Shown here in pieces: positions 1 through 13,240 of a DNA stretch of 64,000 nt. This DNA is from Aplidium turbinatum (taxonomy: Eukaryota; Chordata; Ascidiacea; Aplousobranchia; Polyclinidae). Below the pieces are notes generated by a model. It was not told the origin of the DNA. It did no database searches and saw only the letters and a program-made list of their open reading frames with translations. The position numbers and the translations under genes are program-made. Position 1 is the stretch's first letter; every line of letters starts with the position of its first letter. The stretch is from the NCBI GenBank assembly GCA_918807975.1, contig OU964921.1:40140498-40204497 (forward strand), read 5' to 3'.

Positions 1-147
1 GGTGTTGAATCAATGTAAAAATAACGCATTTTGCTGTCTTGGTGAAGATTGAATTGATGTAATGCACCGTTGGTTAAATCAGCTAAAGCGCTGTAGCATC
101 GCTTCCCAAACAGCAAATCAACCGTTTTTTTACATTGATTCAACGTC
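1..147. repeat. Foldback/MITE with TTGAATCAATGTAAAAA ends
   Basis: TTGAATCAATGTAAAAATAA near base 5 is repeated inverted at 127-145. Related pieces occur at 4612-4722 and 11255-11312. The left side may continue before the window. Confidence 0.6.
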
Positions 148-859
148 TTGCTGTCTGGCTTGTACAAACCGCAGAATTTATTGCTGTTTCCTCCACCACT
201 CCAACACAATTGAACAATGAGGAAGCCACTATAAAGTGCGACAATGTACACCTATTGAAAGAGCGTAACGATACTGCTGGTTTTGTAATTGATGTAGTTT
301 CTAATGCTGTACAGGGATAGCAAACCTTTTTTGTTGCATGGGTCACAAAAGAGACCTTAATCATTTGAAAAACAAAATGGGTCATACATTTAGTTACATG
401 TTAATATTAATGCGAAACTTGCTGCTGTATCTTATCTGCAAGTCTTATTATTATTCTTGATTGGTAATGCATAGTTTTTAGTATCACACATGCAGCATTC
501 ATATCTGAGCTGAGACGATTCCATGCGCTTGATTGTATCAAATTCAAGTTCGAAAATAAAAATTTTCTCCAAACACGAGCAACCAAACAACAACAAAGTT
601 ACCGCAAATCTTTTCATGGTTTCAAACGAACTTGGCAGGAAATTCCACTTTGTAAAAATTGTAATTTCAGCATAAGTTTTAACAATAGAAAAGTTACAAC
701 CGCCCATGTCCGTTTTTATTTTAATTTTTCAATTCCAGACTACACTCATCTCGAAATGTCAAGGGACATGCAACCGCTGTTTGTGCCAAAGAGGAGCAAT
801 TTGCAACTAACAAGAGTACAATAGCTTTATTACGTTTTTAACAGCCAATTACAGTACTT
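148..859. other. No gene seen
   Basis: AT-rich, with only short unconserved frames (135-320 plus, 432-707 minus) that lack recognisable motifs or splice context. Confidence 0.5.
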
Positions 860-1143
860 GATTGATTGAGGAAATCTTTATTCTTGTACTAAGAAAGCTT
901 TTTTAAAAGCTTAATTCTGGCAGTTTCGCGTACTTGTAGACCGTACAGGCTTTGAATTAATGACGCAGGCCGAGTTTGACAGAGTAAAGTTTCCCCTTGT
1001 TGAGGTGTTGCTGTTTGTGAATGGTGCATGGAGAGAAGTTCTTGAAGTGTGTTGCTAAAGCGCAGACCCCCAGAGTTGAACCAGCACCGCTTCAACTTGC
1101 AATTTTTTCATTCTTCAAGTCAGCTGCCAATCACTACGGCTTA
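860..1143 (-). mobile_element. tRNA-headed SINE (family 1) copy
   Basis: Minus-oriented copy: (GATT)n tail and AATCTTTATTCTTG at its left, GGCAGTTTCGCGTACTTGTA, TGACGCAGGC, and the head near 1070-1143 with AGAGTTGAACCAGCACCGC as the B-box region. Diverged from the copy at 43303-43625. Confidence 0.7.
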
Positions 1144-1429
1144 CTTGCCGTACTTTTGCTGAAATATTTTTTTACATGTCCCTATTTAAAAAAAGGTGGG
1201 TCGCTGGAAATCTGTTATGGGTCTGATCCGCGGGTCAGTGGTTCGCCATCCTTGTTTAAGTACGTAATAAATAACTACAGTAGCCAAAGTTGGTGAGACG
1301 AATTTTGAAGCTTTACCAAACAACAAACAGTGTGTGTTGACCAATCTAAAATGACTGCTGTCGTTAAATTGTTTTATAATTGCTGATCTGGTAGCCATGT
1401 AGATGTAGCTTATAATAGGTCGTCACTGC

Positions 1430-1560
1430 TCAGTTAATGATCTTCGGGGAATGAGAAGATAAGGTTCTCATTAGTCGGCACTAATGGGAGTAAGAAGACT
1501 ATAGTTCCTTTCTCTCAGAGAGTTAACTTAATAAAAGAACGTATTTTTTTGGTACTGTCG
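1430..1560 (-). mobile_element. SINE family 4 fragment
   Basis: GAGAAGATAAGGTTCTCATT at 1451-1470, CGGCACTAATGGGAGTAAG and TTTCTCTCAGAGAGTTAAC match part of the body of the 53.4 and 61.4 kb copies; head absent. Confidence 0.5.
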
Positions 1561-3529
1561 GTTACATTACTCTAAAACTTACTTTTTCACAACAAAAAAT
1601 TGCAGTTTTTCTTCTTTTAGTTTGAGGTTCACCTCAGTGCTAGCGTATAGCTAGGGTTGTCAATACCTGGGGTTAAGATATTTTTGCATTTCTTAATGAC
1701 AAGAGCAAGCTGTAAGGAATTTTGTTTCAACATCTTCTTCATAATACAACCTATTTGGCACTCCCTGATAATGGTACAGATGACTTCTTTCCCTTGATAC
1801 GCCATAGAAGGACGTGAGCAAGAGTCTCCATGGATTCACAACCGTTGGGTAACAGGGAAAATCTTGAGCTGATAAAATGCAAACCCTCAGCTGTGAAGGT
1901 TCAAACGAAGATGATTAGAATTCTGACGTATCCTTGTGTCTGAATACGAATTATTTCTAATTAAACAATTTTTACATCTGTTGAAAGTCATGCGCGCTGT
2001 TGAATTATTTATTAGGCAAAAGGATACAAAACGAGCAATTGTGCGTCTTGTTGAAAGCTATATGGGCTACGCTGTACATTCATACGTGGCTTTGTTCACA
2101 TGTAATATGTACAGTATACTTAGGCTACTGCTCTGTGCTCGCTAAAAGAACAAAAAGGATACGTCAGTCAGGGCGTCACAGTTGCCAACCAGAGCAAGGC
2201 GACAGTTCAACAGCACTGGAAATGCAATTAAGAAGACTTTGTATGCTTAATTGCTTATAAATGAGAACTGATTTGAATTTGGTGATGTATCATCATGAGG
2301 ATGAAATGATATGTGTGAATGAAAGCAGGTAAGATAAAATATTGAAATTAATTGGTAGGCTACAGCACCAACTAGGTGTTGCTTGCGTCTAATTGTTGAA
2401 CATTCCTAAAACGTTGTAAACAAGTAATACGTTCTACGGTTATTATGCAAGTTTGATAAACTTGAATTTCATGTCTAATCATTACAGACGAAAATCTTGT
2501 ATAGCAGTTCATTTATTTCGACAAATGAAGCAAATCAATCCGAAAATCTCTCTGGTAGAAAGAAGGCTATTGCAATCATTGGCTGATAGCATATTGGCAA
2601 ATAAAATCTCCAAATTGAATAGTTTTCAACTTACATTATTAGTGAATCTTGTTGACTGTATATCAAATACCAATATTTTGTCAATAGTAATATAGTATGC
2701 AATGTTAGCTTATAAATTTTATATCTAAATGAAATATTGTTACTACTTGCACTCGTGATAAAATTTCTAGATTTTTTTCATAGGAAATATCGACCGATAT
2801 AAAATTGCTGTACAGTAGGCCTTCTGTCAGTCGACACTGAGCGTGTGAGCAAATGCATGTGCAACTCAAGTAGCGAATCAGTCATTTTTACGTCTTTTCA
2901 ACGTCATCAGAGATTGAAACAATAAAAAATGACTAATTTACCGGCTAAACATATCATCGCCAATCAATGTCCCGCTGCCCTGATTTCGTCATGTTCATTG
3001 AACACGATCTATAATATTTTTTTGCTTTGTTTGTGACTACTGGCCAGGTTACCACAAAATGTTGAAGATGATTATCAGCTTTATTCTCGATGTTTCGTCA
3101 TTCAGCATGACTGACTTTATCAAAGCGATGAACAGAGCTTAGACACGTTGTTCGACTGTATAGCGCATGTGTAAACCATTTTTAACCTGCATGGCCAGAG
3201 ACATAAAAGGTTTTATCGGGAAAAGTATCCGTAACTAACATGGGCCCACTAGCCACAGTTGTAGTAAAATGCAGCCTTGTCCCAACATATCAGCAAAGAG
3301 GCCCCATTCTATCTTTCTGGTTGAAGTTGTGGGACAAGGTGTGACTTCTGCCCCTGCTGACAACACTTTTGATCATGACACCTGATAATTTTTATACTGC
3401 TTGCGTTAACTGAGAATGACGGATCAAGGATGTATTCTGCTTTTCATTTATTTTAGTATTGCTGATATGCATTTATTACGCTCCAAAGGCAGGTGGTATC
3501 TACTGCACTCAGCGTTCTTGTTTCTTTAA
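1561..3529. other. No gene seen
   Basis: Short frames such as 2000-2260 and 2453-2695 have no recognisable domain. A pyrimidine-rich MITE follows at 3530. Confidence 0.5.
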
Positions 3530-3799
3530 GGGAACGTTCAAATATTACGTAACGCTTTTTTCCGAATTTTTGACCCCCCCTCCCCCATGTAACGCCAACG
3601 TAACGCTTTTTTCAATCTCCCCCTCCCCCATGTAACGCTTTTTTACTACGAATTCAGCACAAAAAACTACCATTCCGTACTCGAAAGCGTTACGTAACGT
3701 TTTGCTTGAACCCCCTCCTCCCCTGATGTGACGCTAACGTAACGCTTTGCATAACCCCCCTCCCCCTCGAAGGCGTTACGTAATATTTGAACGTTTCCT
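3530..3799. mobile_element. MITE with long inverted ends, pyrimidine-rich core
   Basis: Ends GGAACGTTCAAATATTACGT and its near-perfect inverse (3771-3798). The interior has several TGTAACGCTTTTTT and CCCCTCCCCC units. About 270 bp, no coding. Confidence 0.75.
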
Positions 3800-4973
3800 A
3801 ACAGTGTTTATTGCGTAAAAATGGAGTTCACTAAAGTTTGTTTCGATTTTTTTTTTCAGATATAAAACGTTACTGGTATCAATAACTTGTAAAATTTGGC
3901 AAGATATGTGCAAAGCATGCCATAGTTGGTAAAGGATAACATGGTAAAGGATTTCCTAAGAGTAAGGTAACTTTAATTTAAAATAACATTAGTCGGTGAA
4001 AACAATAACCCAGTTCAGAGCCGTTCAGAGGCTAATCTGGGCCGGTACCAACGACACTGCAGGGCTCCCAAAACAACACACCACTTGAAAAAACAACATA
4101 ACCTCAAGAGATACCTATGGTGAAGAAGCAAAAAAATAACATGAACATGGTACAAACGCACCATGTCACAAAGCATTAGTCGTCTAGCTTCCCGAGCCCT
4201 TTGGAAAAATTCCGGGTCCGTAAAACATGCCAGGCCCATGTTAAAAAGTACTTCTTTGGAAGTCTCTGTCAGTTACTGGTGAATACAGAGCCTATGTTTC
4301 GACGAGCTGCTAAAACTGAGCGTGGTATAGAATGAGCATGGAATAGAATATGTAGGCTACAGTTCGTGCAGCTCAGTTGCCATTTGCCAATGGATTAATG
4401 CTCAAAGGCAAAAAGCTTGAGGAGGTAGCCTAGCTAAACGTGATGTTACTGTGGATACGTAGCCTACAGAATTTTACTTCAAAACTTTGCTGAATACTTA
4501 AGATTGTACAAAATGATTGGATTCAAAATTTTTTCATCCTCCATAAATAAATTTCTTGCCTTGGCAATAAGGTTACATGATTCTTGCTTTTTGCCATTGA
4601 TTTAACATCTGATAACGTTGAATCAACCGCAGATGGTGGGACATTGCTCATCTGATCCTAGCAAGCTAAACAAGTTCTTCATTGTTAATTTAACGTCAAA
4701 AGACGTTGAATCAATCTGAAACGGATAAATTTTGCAAGCTCAACAATTATAGCGCTAGGGGTGGCTTTTTAGGTCTGCTCTTTAGTTTAGAGTGAGGTAA
4801 TCGTATTGATCTCAGCAGGCCTGCTATTCATGGAATTCTTAAGCTGAGAAAGTTTCATTGTTGACTTTATTATGACGCAAGCGGATGTTTTGTTTTCTGT
4901 ATGTTTTAATTTGGAAGCTGACGTTGGTGCAATGGTGCTATTCCTACGCAAAGCTTACAGGCCTTGTTGGTTT

Positions 4974-5173
4974 AACCATGGACTTCTAAATAGTAAAATC
5001 TGGACTGGAAACGCAGTGGACAACAGTAGGCCAAACAGTTGGTACAACAGTTGGCCAACAGCCAAGTAACTAACCCTGTTGGCCCACTGTTGGCCAACTG
5101 TTTACCAACTGTTTGGCCTACTGTTGTCCACTGCGTTTCCAGTCCAGATTCTACTATTTAGAAGTCCATGGTT
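4974..5173. repeat. 200-bp near-perfect palindrome
   Basis: Arms of about 95 bases run from AACCATGGACTTCTAAATAG (4974) to its inverse (5173), with very few mismatches and a short centre near 5069-5080. A foldback MITE; the inner arms repeat GTTGGCCAAC-type units. Confidence 0.85.
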
Positions 5174-8100
5174 CAACGTTGTTTCAAACTTGCTATTACA
5201 ACCATGAATTGTAACATAAAGTGGATCAACTGACTAGGCTTTGAGGGTTAGGGGTTAGAAGTTAGGAACTCACCGAATCGGACTCACCGAATAGTAGAAG
5301 ACCCTTGCTACGCATTGCAAATCATTGTCTTTCGTCGTCGTATTACTCCTTTGGTGTCTACTCTAGAATAGTGGCAAGTGTTTCAACAGCTTCTAATCGA
5401 AATGTTATTTGTTGAAAAACAGGTGCAGTAAAATTATATTTCAAAGAAAGGTAATAAGAATATTTTATTGATTGGTTACAAACAAATATTGCGGATCAAT
5501 GAAAACAAAAACAGAATGTCTATTCATTCTATTGTATAGAATACTGCATGTACAATGTTATAAAAATACTTGCTGCTGTTGAATGATGTTGTTGCATTGG
5601 TTGTTTGTTAATATAAGAGCCAATGGAATGTTGAAACTTTAAAAAAAATTACGGCTGTTTGATCGTATTTTTAACTGGAATTGTGGTAAACGGGTCATAA
5701 AATTTGCCTGAATACTGCATTCGATTGACAAGTACTCAGCTCTCTGGGGGTGATGTAACCAAGTTGAGATTAAGTGATGCAAGTGATGCAATTAAGCGAT
5801 GCATGCCAAAACATAATGCAAGTTTTATTTGCAGCATTTATAAATCCAAATTCATAAATGTTTCGGGAGTGACAGACCACATGACGATGATCAAGACATC
5901 ATTTATTTAGTCACAATTTTCAACTAAATAGCCTGTTTTCTAGAGAATTTATTTACAATATGTAGTAGGTATGGCATTTTAGCGGGAGATGGATAACTGG
6001 GGATTGCAGAGCCCCATACCATATCGGGGCTTATGTAAAGGGTTTCACTCCAAATAATTATACAGTACATAACAAAATGAATATAGGAAAAATTCAGTGT
6101 AGCAGCAGACTATTGTTTCCACTTTGACTGTTGACATTTGTTTGCGTGATCTCCAGCAATTTTGAAACCATTTAAGTTGATCATGTGACGCTGATAAGGC
6201 GACGTTGAAGTGTTTTTAAGAGCTTTTGAATAGCGTCAATATAGCTTTGTTTCTCTGGAAAGCTTACCATGCATAACGAAACCCCAATGAATGTGGTCTA
6301 TTCTCCATATCCCACTGTAAAGTAAATGTGGCTACGTTGGGAAATGGTGTCCATGACATAAGCATAAACAATGATAAATTTTATTTTGAGAAACATTTCA
6401 AGTTTGGTGTAGCTTGAAATGTTTGACGGATTTGAGTAGTTTTTGTCCAGTCAGAGAAGTTGAGAAGATAATTCGGGTCTTGTGTCAATGAAATTCTCGT
6501 GCCTTTAAAACAAAAAGCCCTTGAAGCTCTTTTTAACAAATTGAAGTGGGAGAAAAATTGGTAAAATCATCAAGAAAGGAGACAGCTTTTCCTAAAAAGC
6601 AGGATTTATTTCCAAGATAAATCGGAGTTGGTGCAAATGCAGTATAGAAAACAAAAATGCGATATTTTTTATACTTTTTTGGGCCTCTTGAAAAAGTTCT
6701 GGGCCCTAAAATTAAGTAATCCCCCCACACTTTCAAAGTCATGCCAAATATCCAAAAGTTGATTTTCACTTGTGAGCTATCAGTAAGGCATTAAATGAAA
6801 GTATTTTCAGTTGAAATAAAGAGTTCTACCGTTCAGGATAATGACTTTTGGCAAAAAGGGAAAAGTTTAGGTATCTTGAGGCAGGGTATTCCGTCATCTG
6901 AGAGCAAATTTTGGATTTCTCATGGTCAAAACCATGGGAAACAAAGCCAGAGGCTACAAAAATAAAAAAAAGTTTGAATTTTGAACAGGTCTAAACGTGC
7001 ATGTTTCACAGAACGTGATATCTTATTTACGTTACAAAACCATTCCGTTAGAAAGTTAAAATTCGAATAAGGTAACAGCAACGTTTTTCCAATGTCATTA
7101 ATGTTACTTGGTCGCATTTATGCAACAACATTCAACATCATAAACAAAATAAGGTTTGTTAGTACAAAAACACAAAGACACAGCAATATGTAGCTAAATA
7201 ACGTTATAGCAACGTTTCTACAGCAAAGTTCACTAATCCAACGCTCCCAGATTACAATCACGCCATATGGGTAGCCATGTGCTGTGGAAATACTTTATTT
7301 GCTGGCATGATCAAGTTTCTTTTGTGCAGACCTGGCTCTCTTCTGGCTCTTGATTTTACAAACTTCAGGAAGTAATTAAGCATTGTGTGGGAAAGCTGAC
7401 TACTTCACGAGCTGCAAACACCAGAAGCAGTGGTTTGCGACAGCGCAAGTCTGGCAGAAAGATGCCACTGCCTATACTGTAGATGTAATATTTTTGACGG
7501 ACAATGTAAGCTAAAAAGAGGCTTAACGTGTACGTTACACTTAGTTTCTTGCCTGGTTGTACGGAGGTTTTCCTACTGCCAGTGTTGTTTTCGTCCAGGC
7601 TAATTTACCAGTTACTTGTTCAGTAATAACTCGTAGATAGTGGCTGAGTTATCATGTCATGTCTGCAGAATTATTTCACAAAAGTTAGTTTTTTGGGGTA
7701 GATAAACTTGAAGTTTCAGCTAGGAGGAGGGCATGCATAGCTAGAGGAAGGCTTCAACCCAAAGTTTGGGAGTAATTGTTGTCTGTCATGGTCTATAAGC
7801 AAATAGAAGCACAAGCCAGGCTACTGGATTTAGCTTTTTAGGTAAATAACAGTTTATCATTTGTACTGTTACTCTAGTTCGCAACGCCACTTTTGTTTTG
7901 TGGTTGCAATGTGTAAATTGTGTATAGTGTATGACGTGTTAGTAGGGCGGATTAAGGGGGGGGGGGGGGTCATTTCAATAAAGCACAATGATGTGTTTAG
8001 CCCACTTTCGCCTACTGTGTTTTTGGGGGAGAGGGGGGCGATTGAGGCGATCACATCCTCTGTATAGGATATAGGCGATCCTGTATAGTGGAAAACTTCA

Positions 8101-11100
8101 TGAAAATATTGCACAATTCAACAATCAAGTCACGGGACGCGAAAAGAATAATGAACTGTGACGGAAAACACCTCTTTATTGTTAGCTCTGCCCTTTACTG
8201 TATTTTTAGACAGAGTTATGCGGTTGTGGTTTTAACCAACGTGTTAAAGCATTTGGACGACACACTATTTACAAAAAGGTGAAGTTACACCACTCGTCAT
8301 TGTACGACTATGGAACTGTGTTTCGAAAGCTAGTGACAAACCGCTACTATCACAGCGAACATGCAGCATCAGGCTAAAACAGGCAGTTGGTATCTACATT
8401 TGGGAAACAAACAGCGATTATGCTGCTGAAAGCGAAACTTAATCTATAACAGCAATCGGTTATAATTTGGCCTACCGTAGACCACGGTTACAACTAGTTT
8501 TTGGACAAATGTTAACAATTGACAGTTTGCTCTACTTACTGTAAGTTGGTAAACTTATGCGATACACATAGCTTGAACAAGACAAGTAGAACAGTAGGCT
8601 AATTCAAATTTAAAAGCTAAAAAATAGCAAAATCAAACTAGAGTTAACGATAGAAGAAAAGAGTTTAAGCTCTGTTAGAGTGTGCTTGGCGTGTTTTTTA
8701 CAGTAGTGCAACACAGTCGCAGCGGAAGTAGGTTACGTGCGTTTGCCACAGGTGCCTTTAATCAGAATGAACACGTCACTATACTGCTTTTTCGTGGTAT
8801 TTTACGGCCAAACATAGCCCTGTAATTTCCGTAAGCATGTATGCACGATTGGGACCAGTTTTTCGAATGATTAGCTTAAAAGAAACTAAGACTTAGTTGA
8901 CGAGTGTGCGCTGTTGGAGGTTCCAATAATCCCAGTATGTTCCGATTGTTGGATCACATGTCTTAGAGATTACAAAATGAAAAAAAATCACAAGATTTCG
9001 TAAGCTGTAATCTATTTTGTGTGCTTCAACGGTTCTTTTATGTTTAACTTTGCAGTTTTTTCTTCAAAGAGCAAGGAAAGAGCAATATCGACTTGTCCAA
9101 CCAAACACAGAATGACTTAGATCAGAGGATGGAAACGTAGCTCAGTTACAAAAGACAAAAGTCAAGGAATAGATTGCATCAAACAGCTAAGTCAACTAAC
9201 TGAAAATTTTAAATTCAATTCTAGCGGCATTGTTTCTCATCAGTCTAGTAGAGCAAGATTGACAGCTATAGGCACCGCGTTTCGCCTGCACCACAAATTC
9301 ATGCTTAAAAATACGTCTAGTTGCATTTTTTCTACCAATTTAGATTAATAGCCTTTGGATCCAAAAAGCTTTAGCTCGATGGCAAACATAACAGTAGCAC
9401 AGCCCTAACTCGCATTCTAGCAACGGAATGGTTGGTGTCTTGCCTGTGGCTTTGGCAGATCTTGCATCGATTGGAGGTTAACTCATATTACAAACTTTAG
9501 AAGGAGCATTTTTATGTTTTTGTTAAGAAAAACAATAAGGATAAGGCAAGTTGACAGCGTGACCACAACGTCAATAGAATACGTCACTACAAAAATTTAA
9601 CAGTTGTTAGACCACTATAGATAAGTGAGCAGTCCAGCTATTACTGTTAGGCTACATTAGAAATGGTTAAAAGCTAATATAGTAGTAGGCCTAACAAGTA
9701 GCAGGTAATACAACACAGAATTTCTAAAACTATTAGTGTAGAAAGCGTTTAGCACTTGGTATTTTCAACGTGAAACCAATCATTTTATTTTGTTACCATT
9801 ACTATAAGCAAGATGAAGATACAATGAGCGGTGAAAAGTAAAATCAACAAAACAGTTAACGAACAGTTAATGAAAAACAAAACGATATTCTGGCTAGGGG
9901 CGTAGAATCGTTCACCCTAAAATACAGAAACGTAACTTTATTTACGGTAAGGACAGATTATTGTAGACCTCTACTCCACTGCGTTTTGTTGGAATCGCCC
10001 TCCTGAGCTTACGTACTGGATCCGTCCCTAGCTTCGGAAGAAATCCCCAGCTGCTTTTCAGTGTCACCAAACGTAGCTATAAATACAAACGTTACAATTT
10101 ACAAACACACTCTGCCGTAGCCATACGGTCACGCACGACTGCACTGGAAAGAAAAAATTTAACACCCTGTTGAACGCCACAACGTCGGATGAAATTTTGT
10201 TTTGGCTCTATTGGAATTTTGGAAAATCGTTTATTTTGGTGAATGGAGGTGATTCATCAAAATTTTTTTGTGAGAGACCACGGTCACCACGCGCAGTTTG
10301 CTTATTTCAGGTCTAAAGGTGAGGCTGGTACAACGACAATTGGTGATTATGACATCAAGGCACGTGATAATGAGGTACAGAAGCGAGTACCTTTTCTCAG
10401 TCGTCATCATCGGTAGACTATATATATACTTTGACCTAAAAAAAACTTGACTCTACTTTTGCTAAATTTTGATTTTATTTTTAAATGGCTGAAGAAAAAT
10501 TAAACCAGTTTCAAGATTTTTCTTCGCTTCTCGTGGTTTGCATCTTGATGGAAATCTCAAATTGTTGTTGGTAAGATTCTGTAGCAACGCACTGGTTCAT
10601 TAGAATAAAAATTGTGACATCAGTTCAGTTGTGTTATTGTGTATCAAACAAGCACAAAGTGACGTATACCGCGTTTAGTTTAGTTCAGTTGTTTTTTATT
10701 ACTGAGCATCAAAGCGAAAGCAATACACGTCTACATAGCAAAGGTCGAGAAAAAGGTAGAAGCGGCAAAACGCGAACGTTAAAACGTGCTTGTGACCGAA
10801 GTAAGTTGTTGAGTTGAAAAAAAAATTGGCACGGTCGCAACACCTTCAGAATCACATTTTTCTTGCTATTGCGATGATTACAATTCAATTTTACAAACTA
10901 CTAAATTTGAAGAGTTACTCAAAAATCTTGTGGGCTACAATGAAATGTTATTTAACGCGCAAGCATGTTTTTGCACGAGTTACCCATAAGTGCTAAAAAA
11001 AGTGTATGAATAAATGATAAATCAATTTCAAGACGAAGTTTTTATGGCAAAAAGCTTTCACATTAGTTTAATTTGAAATTTGTTCAAAAGAATTCCGAGC

Positions 11101-11253
11101 AACCGTTAAGTTTTGTATACGTTTGCTGATATAAGAAATCCCTAAGAGAATTATATAAGTCTATATTGGCTGGGGAAGCCGCGATCTTGAGTTATGATAA
11201 TTATGTTAAGAATAAAAAATAACTTATGAGAATGGAATATGACAGAAACGTTT
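5174..11253. other. No gene seen; scattered repeat pieces
   Basis: Six kilobases without a supportable gene. A G run lies at 7957-7969, a repeat shared with 55 kb at 8310-8440 and a diverged piece of the GCGAAACAC repeat near 9240-9295. A tract at 10660-10810 (AAGCGGCAAAACGCGAACGT; GCTTGTGACCGAA) resembles 54080-54140. Confidence 0.5.
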
Positions 11254-11313
11254 TTGCGTTGATTCAACAAGCCCTGCTCATCAGTCAGCTCTTCTTTACA
11301 TTGGTTCAACATT

Positions 11314-13240
11314 TGCATCATCATCATCATCATCCGTTCAGTCGTTTACGACTCTCGGTCACTCTATACGTTATCTTTCTCCACATCTCTCGATCCCACG
11401 CAGCCTCCTTCAATTCATGCACTCCCATGCCACTGTCATTTACAATCGTGTCAAGCCATCTTGTTTTCGGGCGCCCCCTTCCTCTTCCTCCGCTTACCAA
11501 ACCAAGCATGATGTCTTTTTCCATTGATTTGCTTCTCATTATGTGGCCAAAATATGAAAGTTTCTGCCTGACGATTCTAGCTTCTAGGGATATGTCCGGT
11601 TTAATTTGTTCAAGAATTTTATCATTTGTTATTTTGGCTGTCCAAGGAACACGCAGTAACCTTCTCCAACACCACAATTCAAATGCGTCAATCTTTCTTC
11701 TGTCTGTTTTGTTCATTGTCCATGTTTCGCATCCGTAAGTTGCAATTGGGAATATTATAGTTTTGATCAGCTTCTTTTTTGTTTCTAATTTTATATCCTT
11801 GCTCTTCCAAATGCTATTCATTCCAACAAATGCATTTCTTCCCAGCGCTATTCTTCTCCTTATCTCTGGTGAGTTATTAGAATCCCAGCTTATTTTTGAG
11901 CCTAAAAATATGAATTCATTCACTGTTTCAATTTCTTGATTTTCGATCTTGATGTTTATGTTATCTGCTTTACCAGTTGTTATAATTTTTGTTTTTTTGA
12001 TGTTGAGTTTCAATCCAGCCCTTTCACTTTCCTTTTTCACTTTGATGATTAAGTCTTCAAGATCTTGTGCGTTCTCGGCCAAAAGGGTAGTGTCATCTGC
12101 ATATCTCAAGTTGTTTATAATTCTGCCACCGATTTTCACTCCTATATTGGAATTACTCAACCCTGCTCTCCTCATGACCATTTCTGTGTACATATTAAAT
12201 AGAGAAGGAGATAAAATGCACCCTTGGCGTGTTCCTTTTTCAATTTTAAACCAAGCTGTATTTCCGTATGCTGTTCGAACTGTAGCTTCTTGATTTTCAT
12301 ACAATGACCTTATGAGTTCCAGCAGGTGCATTGGCGTTCCCATGTCTCTCAGACTACTCCAAAGAATGTTATGTTGGATAACATCAAAAGCTTTCGAATA
12401 ATCAATAAAACACATGTACAGATCTTTTTTGTACTCCCTGCTGGTTTGCATAATCCATCTGAGATTTGCAATTTGGTCACGGGTACCTTTGCCTTTTCTA
12501 AAACCAGCCTGCTCATCTGGCATTTCTCTTTCAATAATTGAGCCCAGTCGTTTTTGGATGATTTTCAAAAGAATTTTGCTTGCATGAGGTATTAAGGCTA
12601 TGGTTCGATAGTTTGAACATGTCCGTATGTCTCCTTTCTTTGGAATTGGAATAAATATTGATCTTTTCCAATCTTTTGGCCATTTTTGTGATTTCCAAAT
12701 ACATTGGCATAAGGCCAATAGTATTTGAATTGGCACATGACTTAATAATTCTGCTGGAATTCCATCGACTCCTGGAGCTTTTTGTTTAGATAGTTGGTCT
12801 CTTGCCCAGATAACTTCTTTTTCCAGTATGTCAGGTTCAAGGTCAAACTGTTGACTTTCATGTTCTTCAATCTGTGGTTGCACTTGCAGTTGAGGGTCCT
12901 GATATAACTGCTCAACATACTCCTTCCACCGATTCAAAATTGCTTGTTTGTCATGCAGATCTTCTCCATTTTCTCTACGTACTGTAGCATTCTTGGCCTT
13001 GAAGGTTGATCTTGCTTTCTTTACTTGTGAGTAAAGCTCTCGCATGTTCCCAGTTTTACTTGCTGATTCCATCTTCTTACATTTTTCTTCCCAATATATG
13101 TTTTTATCTTTCCGAGCTTGTTTTTGGAATTCAGCATTTAGCTTTTTGAATTGTATTCTGTTTCCATTTGCTTTTGCTTTCCTTCTATGTTCTGCTATTT
13201 TAATTGTTACAGGGGAAATCCATTGTAACAAAAGTTCCTT
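11314..13240 (-). mobile_element. RTE-clade LINE, 5'-truncated
   Basis: A non-LTR retrotransposon copy inserted in minus orientation. Its 3' end is a short (ATG)n tail, seen on the plus strand as CAT repeats at about 11314-11332, right after the stop codon; RTE elements are known for very short microsatellite tails. The 5' end is lost near 13231-13240, before the endonuclease domain would begin. The tail lies in a small MITE-like sequence (around 11253-11312) related to the repeat at the start of the window. Confidence 0.85.
11330..13231 (-). CDS. RTE-type reverse transcriptase, open frame of 633 codons
   Basis: Copies the element's RNA at the nicked target site. The frame has no stop over 633 codons. 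Visible reverse transcriptase motifs: GVDGIP (154-159), IPKKGD ... SNYRTIALI (about 196-214), DEQAGFRKGKGTRD (about 239-252), FIDYSKAFD with the first catalytic Asp (277), TRQGCILSP (about 334-342), YADD (377-380), then LNIKKTK and FLGSKI. The C-terminal part has FELWCWRRLLRVPWT, a GRGRGRPKTRW basic stretch and a WDREMWR ending, as in BovB/RTE proteins. The apurinic endonuclease that should precede it is missing. The annotated ATG is just the first Met of the truncated frame. An intact catalytic core suggests a fairly recent insertion. Confidence 0.9.
   Translation of the reverse strand: MLQWISPVTIKIAEHRRKAKANGNRIQFKKLNAEFQKQARKDKNIYWEEKCKKMESASKTGNMRELYSQVKKARSTFKAKNATVRRENGEDLHDKQAILNRWKEYVEQLYQDPQLQVQPQIEEHESQQFDLEPDILEKEVIWARDQLSKQKAPGVDGIPAELLSHVPIQILLALCQCIWKSQKWPKDWKRSIFIPIPKKGDIRTCSNYRTIALIPHASKILLKIIQKRLGSIIEREMPDEQAGFRKGKGTRDQIANLRWIMQTSREYKKDLYMCFIDYSKAFDVIQHNILWSSLRDMGTPMHLLELIRSLYENQEATVRTAYGNTAWFKIEKGTRQGCILSPSLFNMYTEMVMRRAGLSNSNIGVKIGGRIINNLRYADDTTLLAENAQDLEDLIIKVKKESERAGLKLNIKKTKIITTGKADNINIKIENQEIETVNEFIFLGSKISWDSNNSPEIRRRIALGRNAFVGMNSIWKSKDIKLETKKKLIKTIIFPIATYGCETWTMNKTDRRKIDAFELWCWRRLLRVPWTAKITNDKILEQIKPDISLEARIVRQKLSYFGHIMRSKSMEKDIMLGLVSGGRGRGRPKTRWLDTIVNDSGMGVHELKEAAWDREMWRKITYRVTESRKRLNG

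Noticed and set aside
135-320. Small 61-codon ORF near the left edge
   Set aside because: No recognisable motif, no splice context, and it overlaps an antisense frame of similar length.
11226-12293. Plus-strand ORFs of 170 and 114 codons
   Set aside because: They are antisense shadows of the RTE reverse transcriptase frame.
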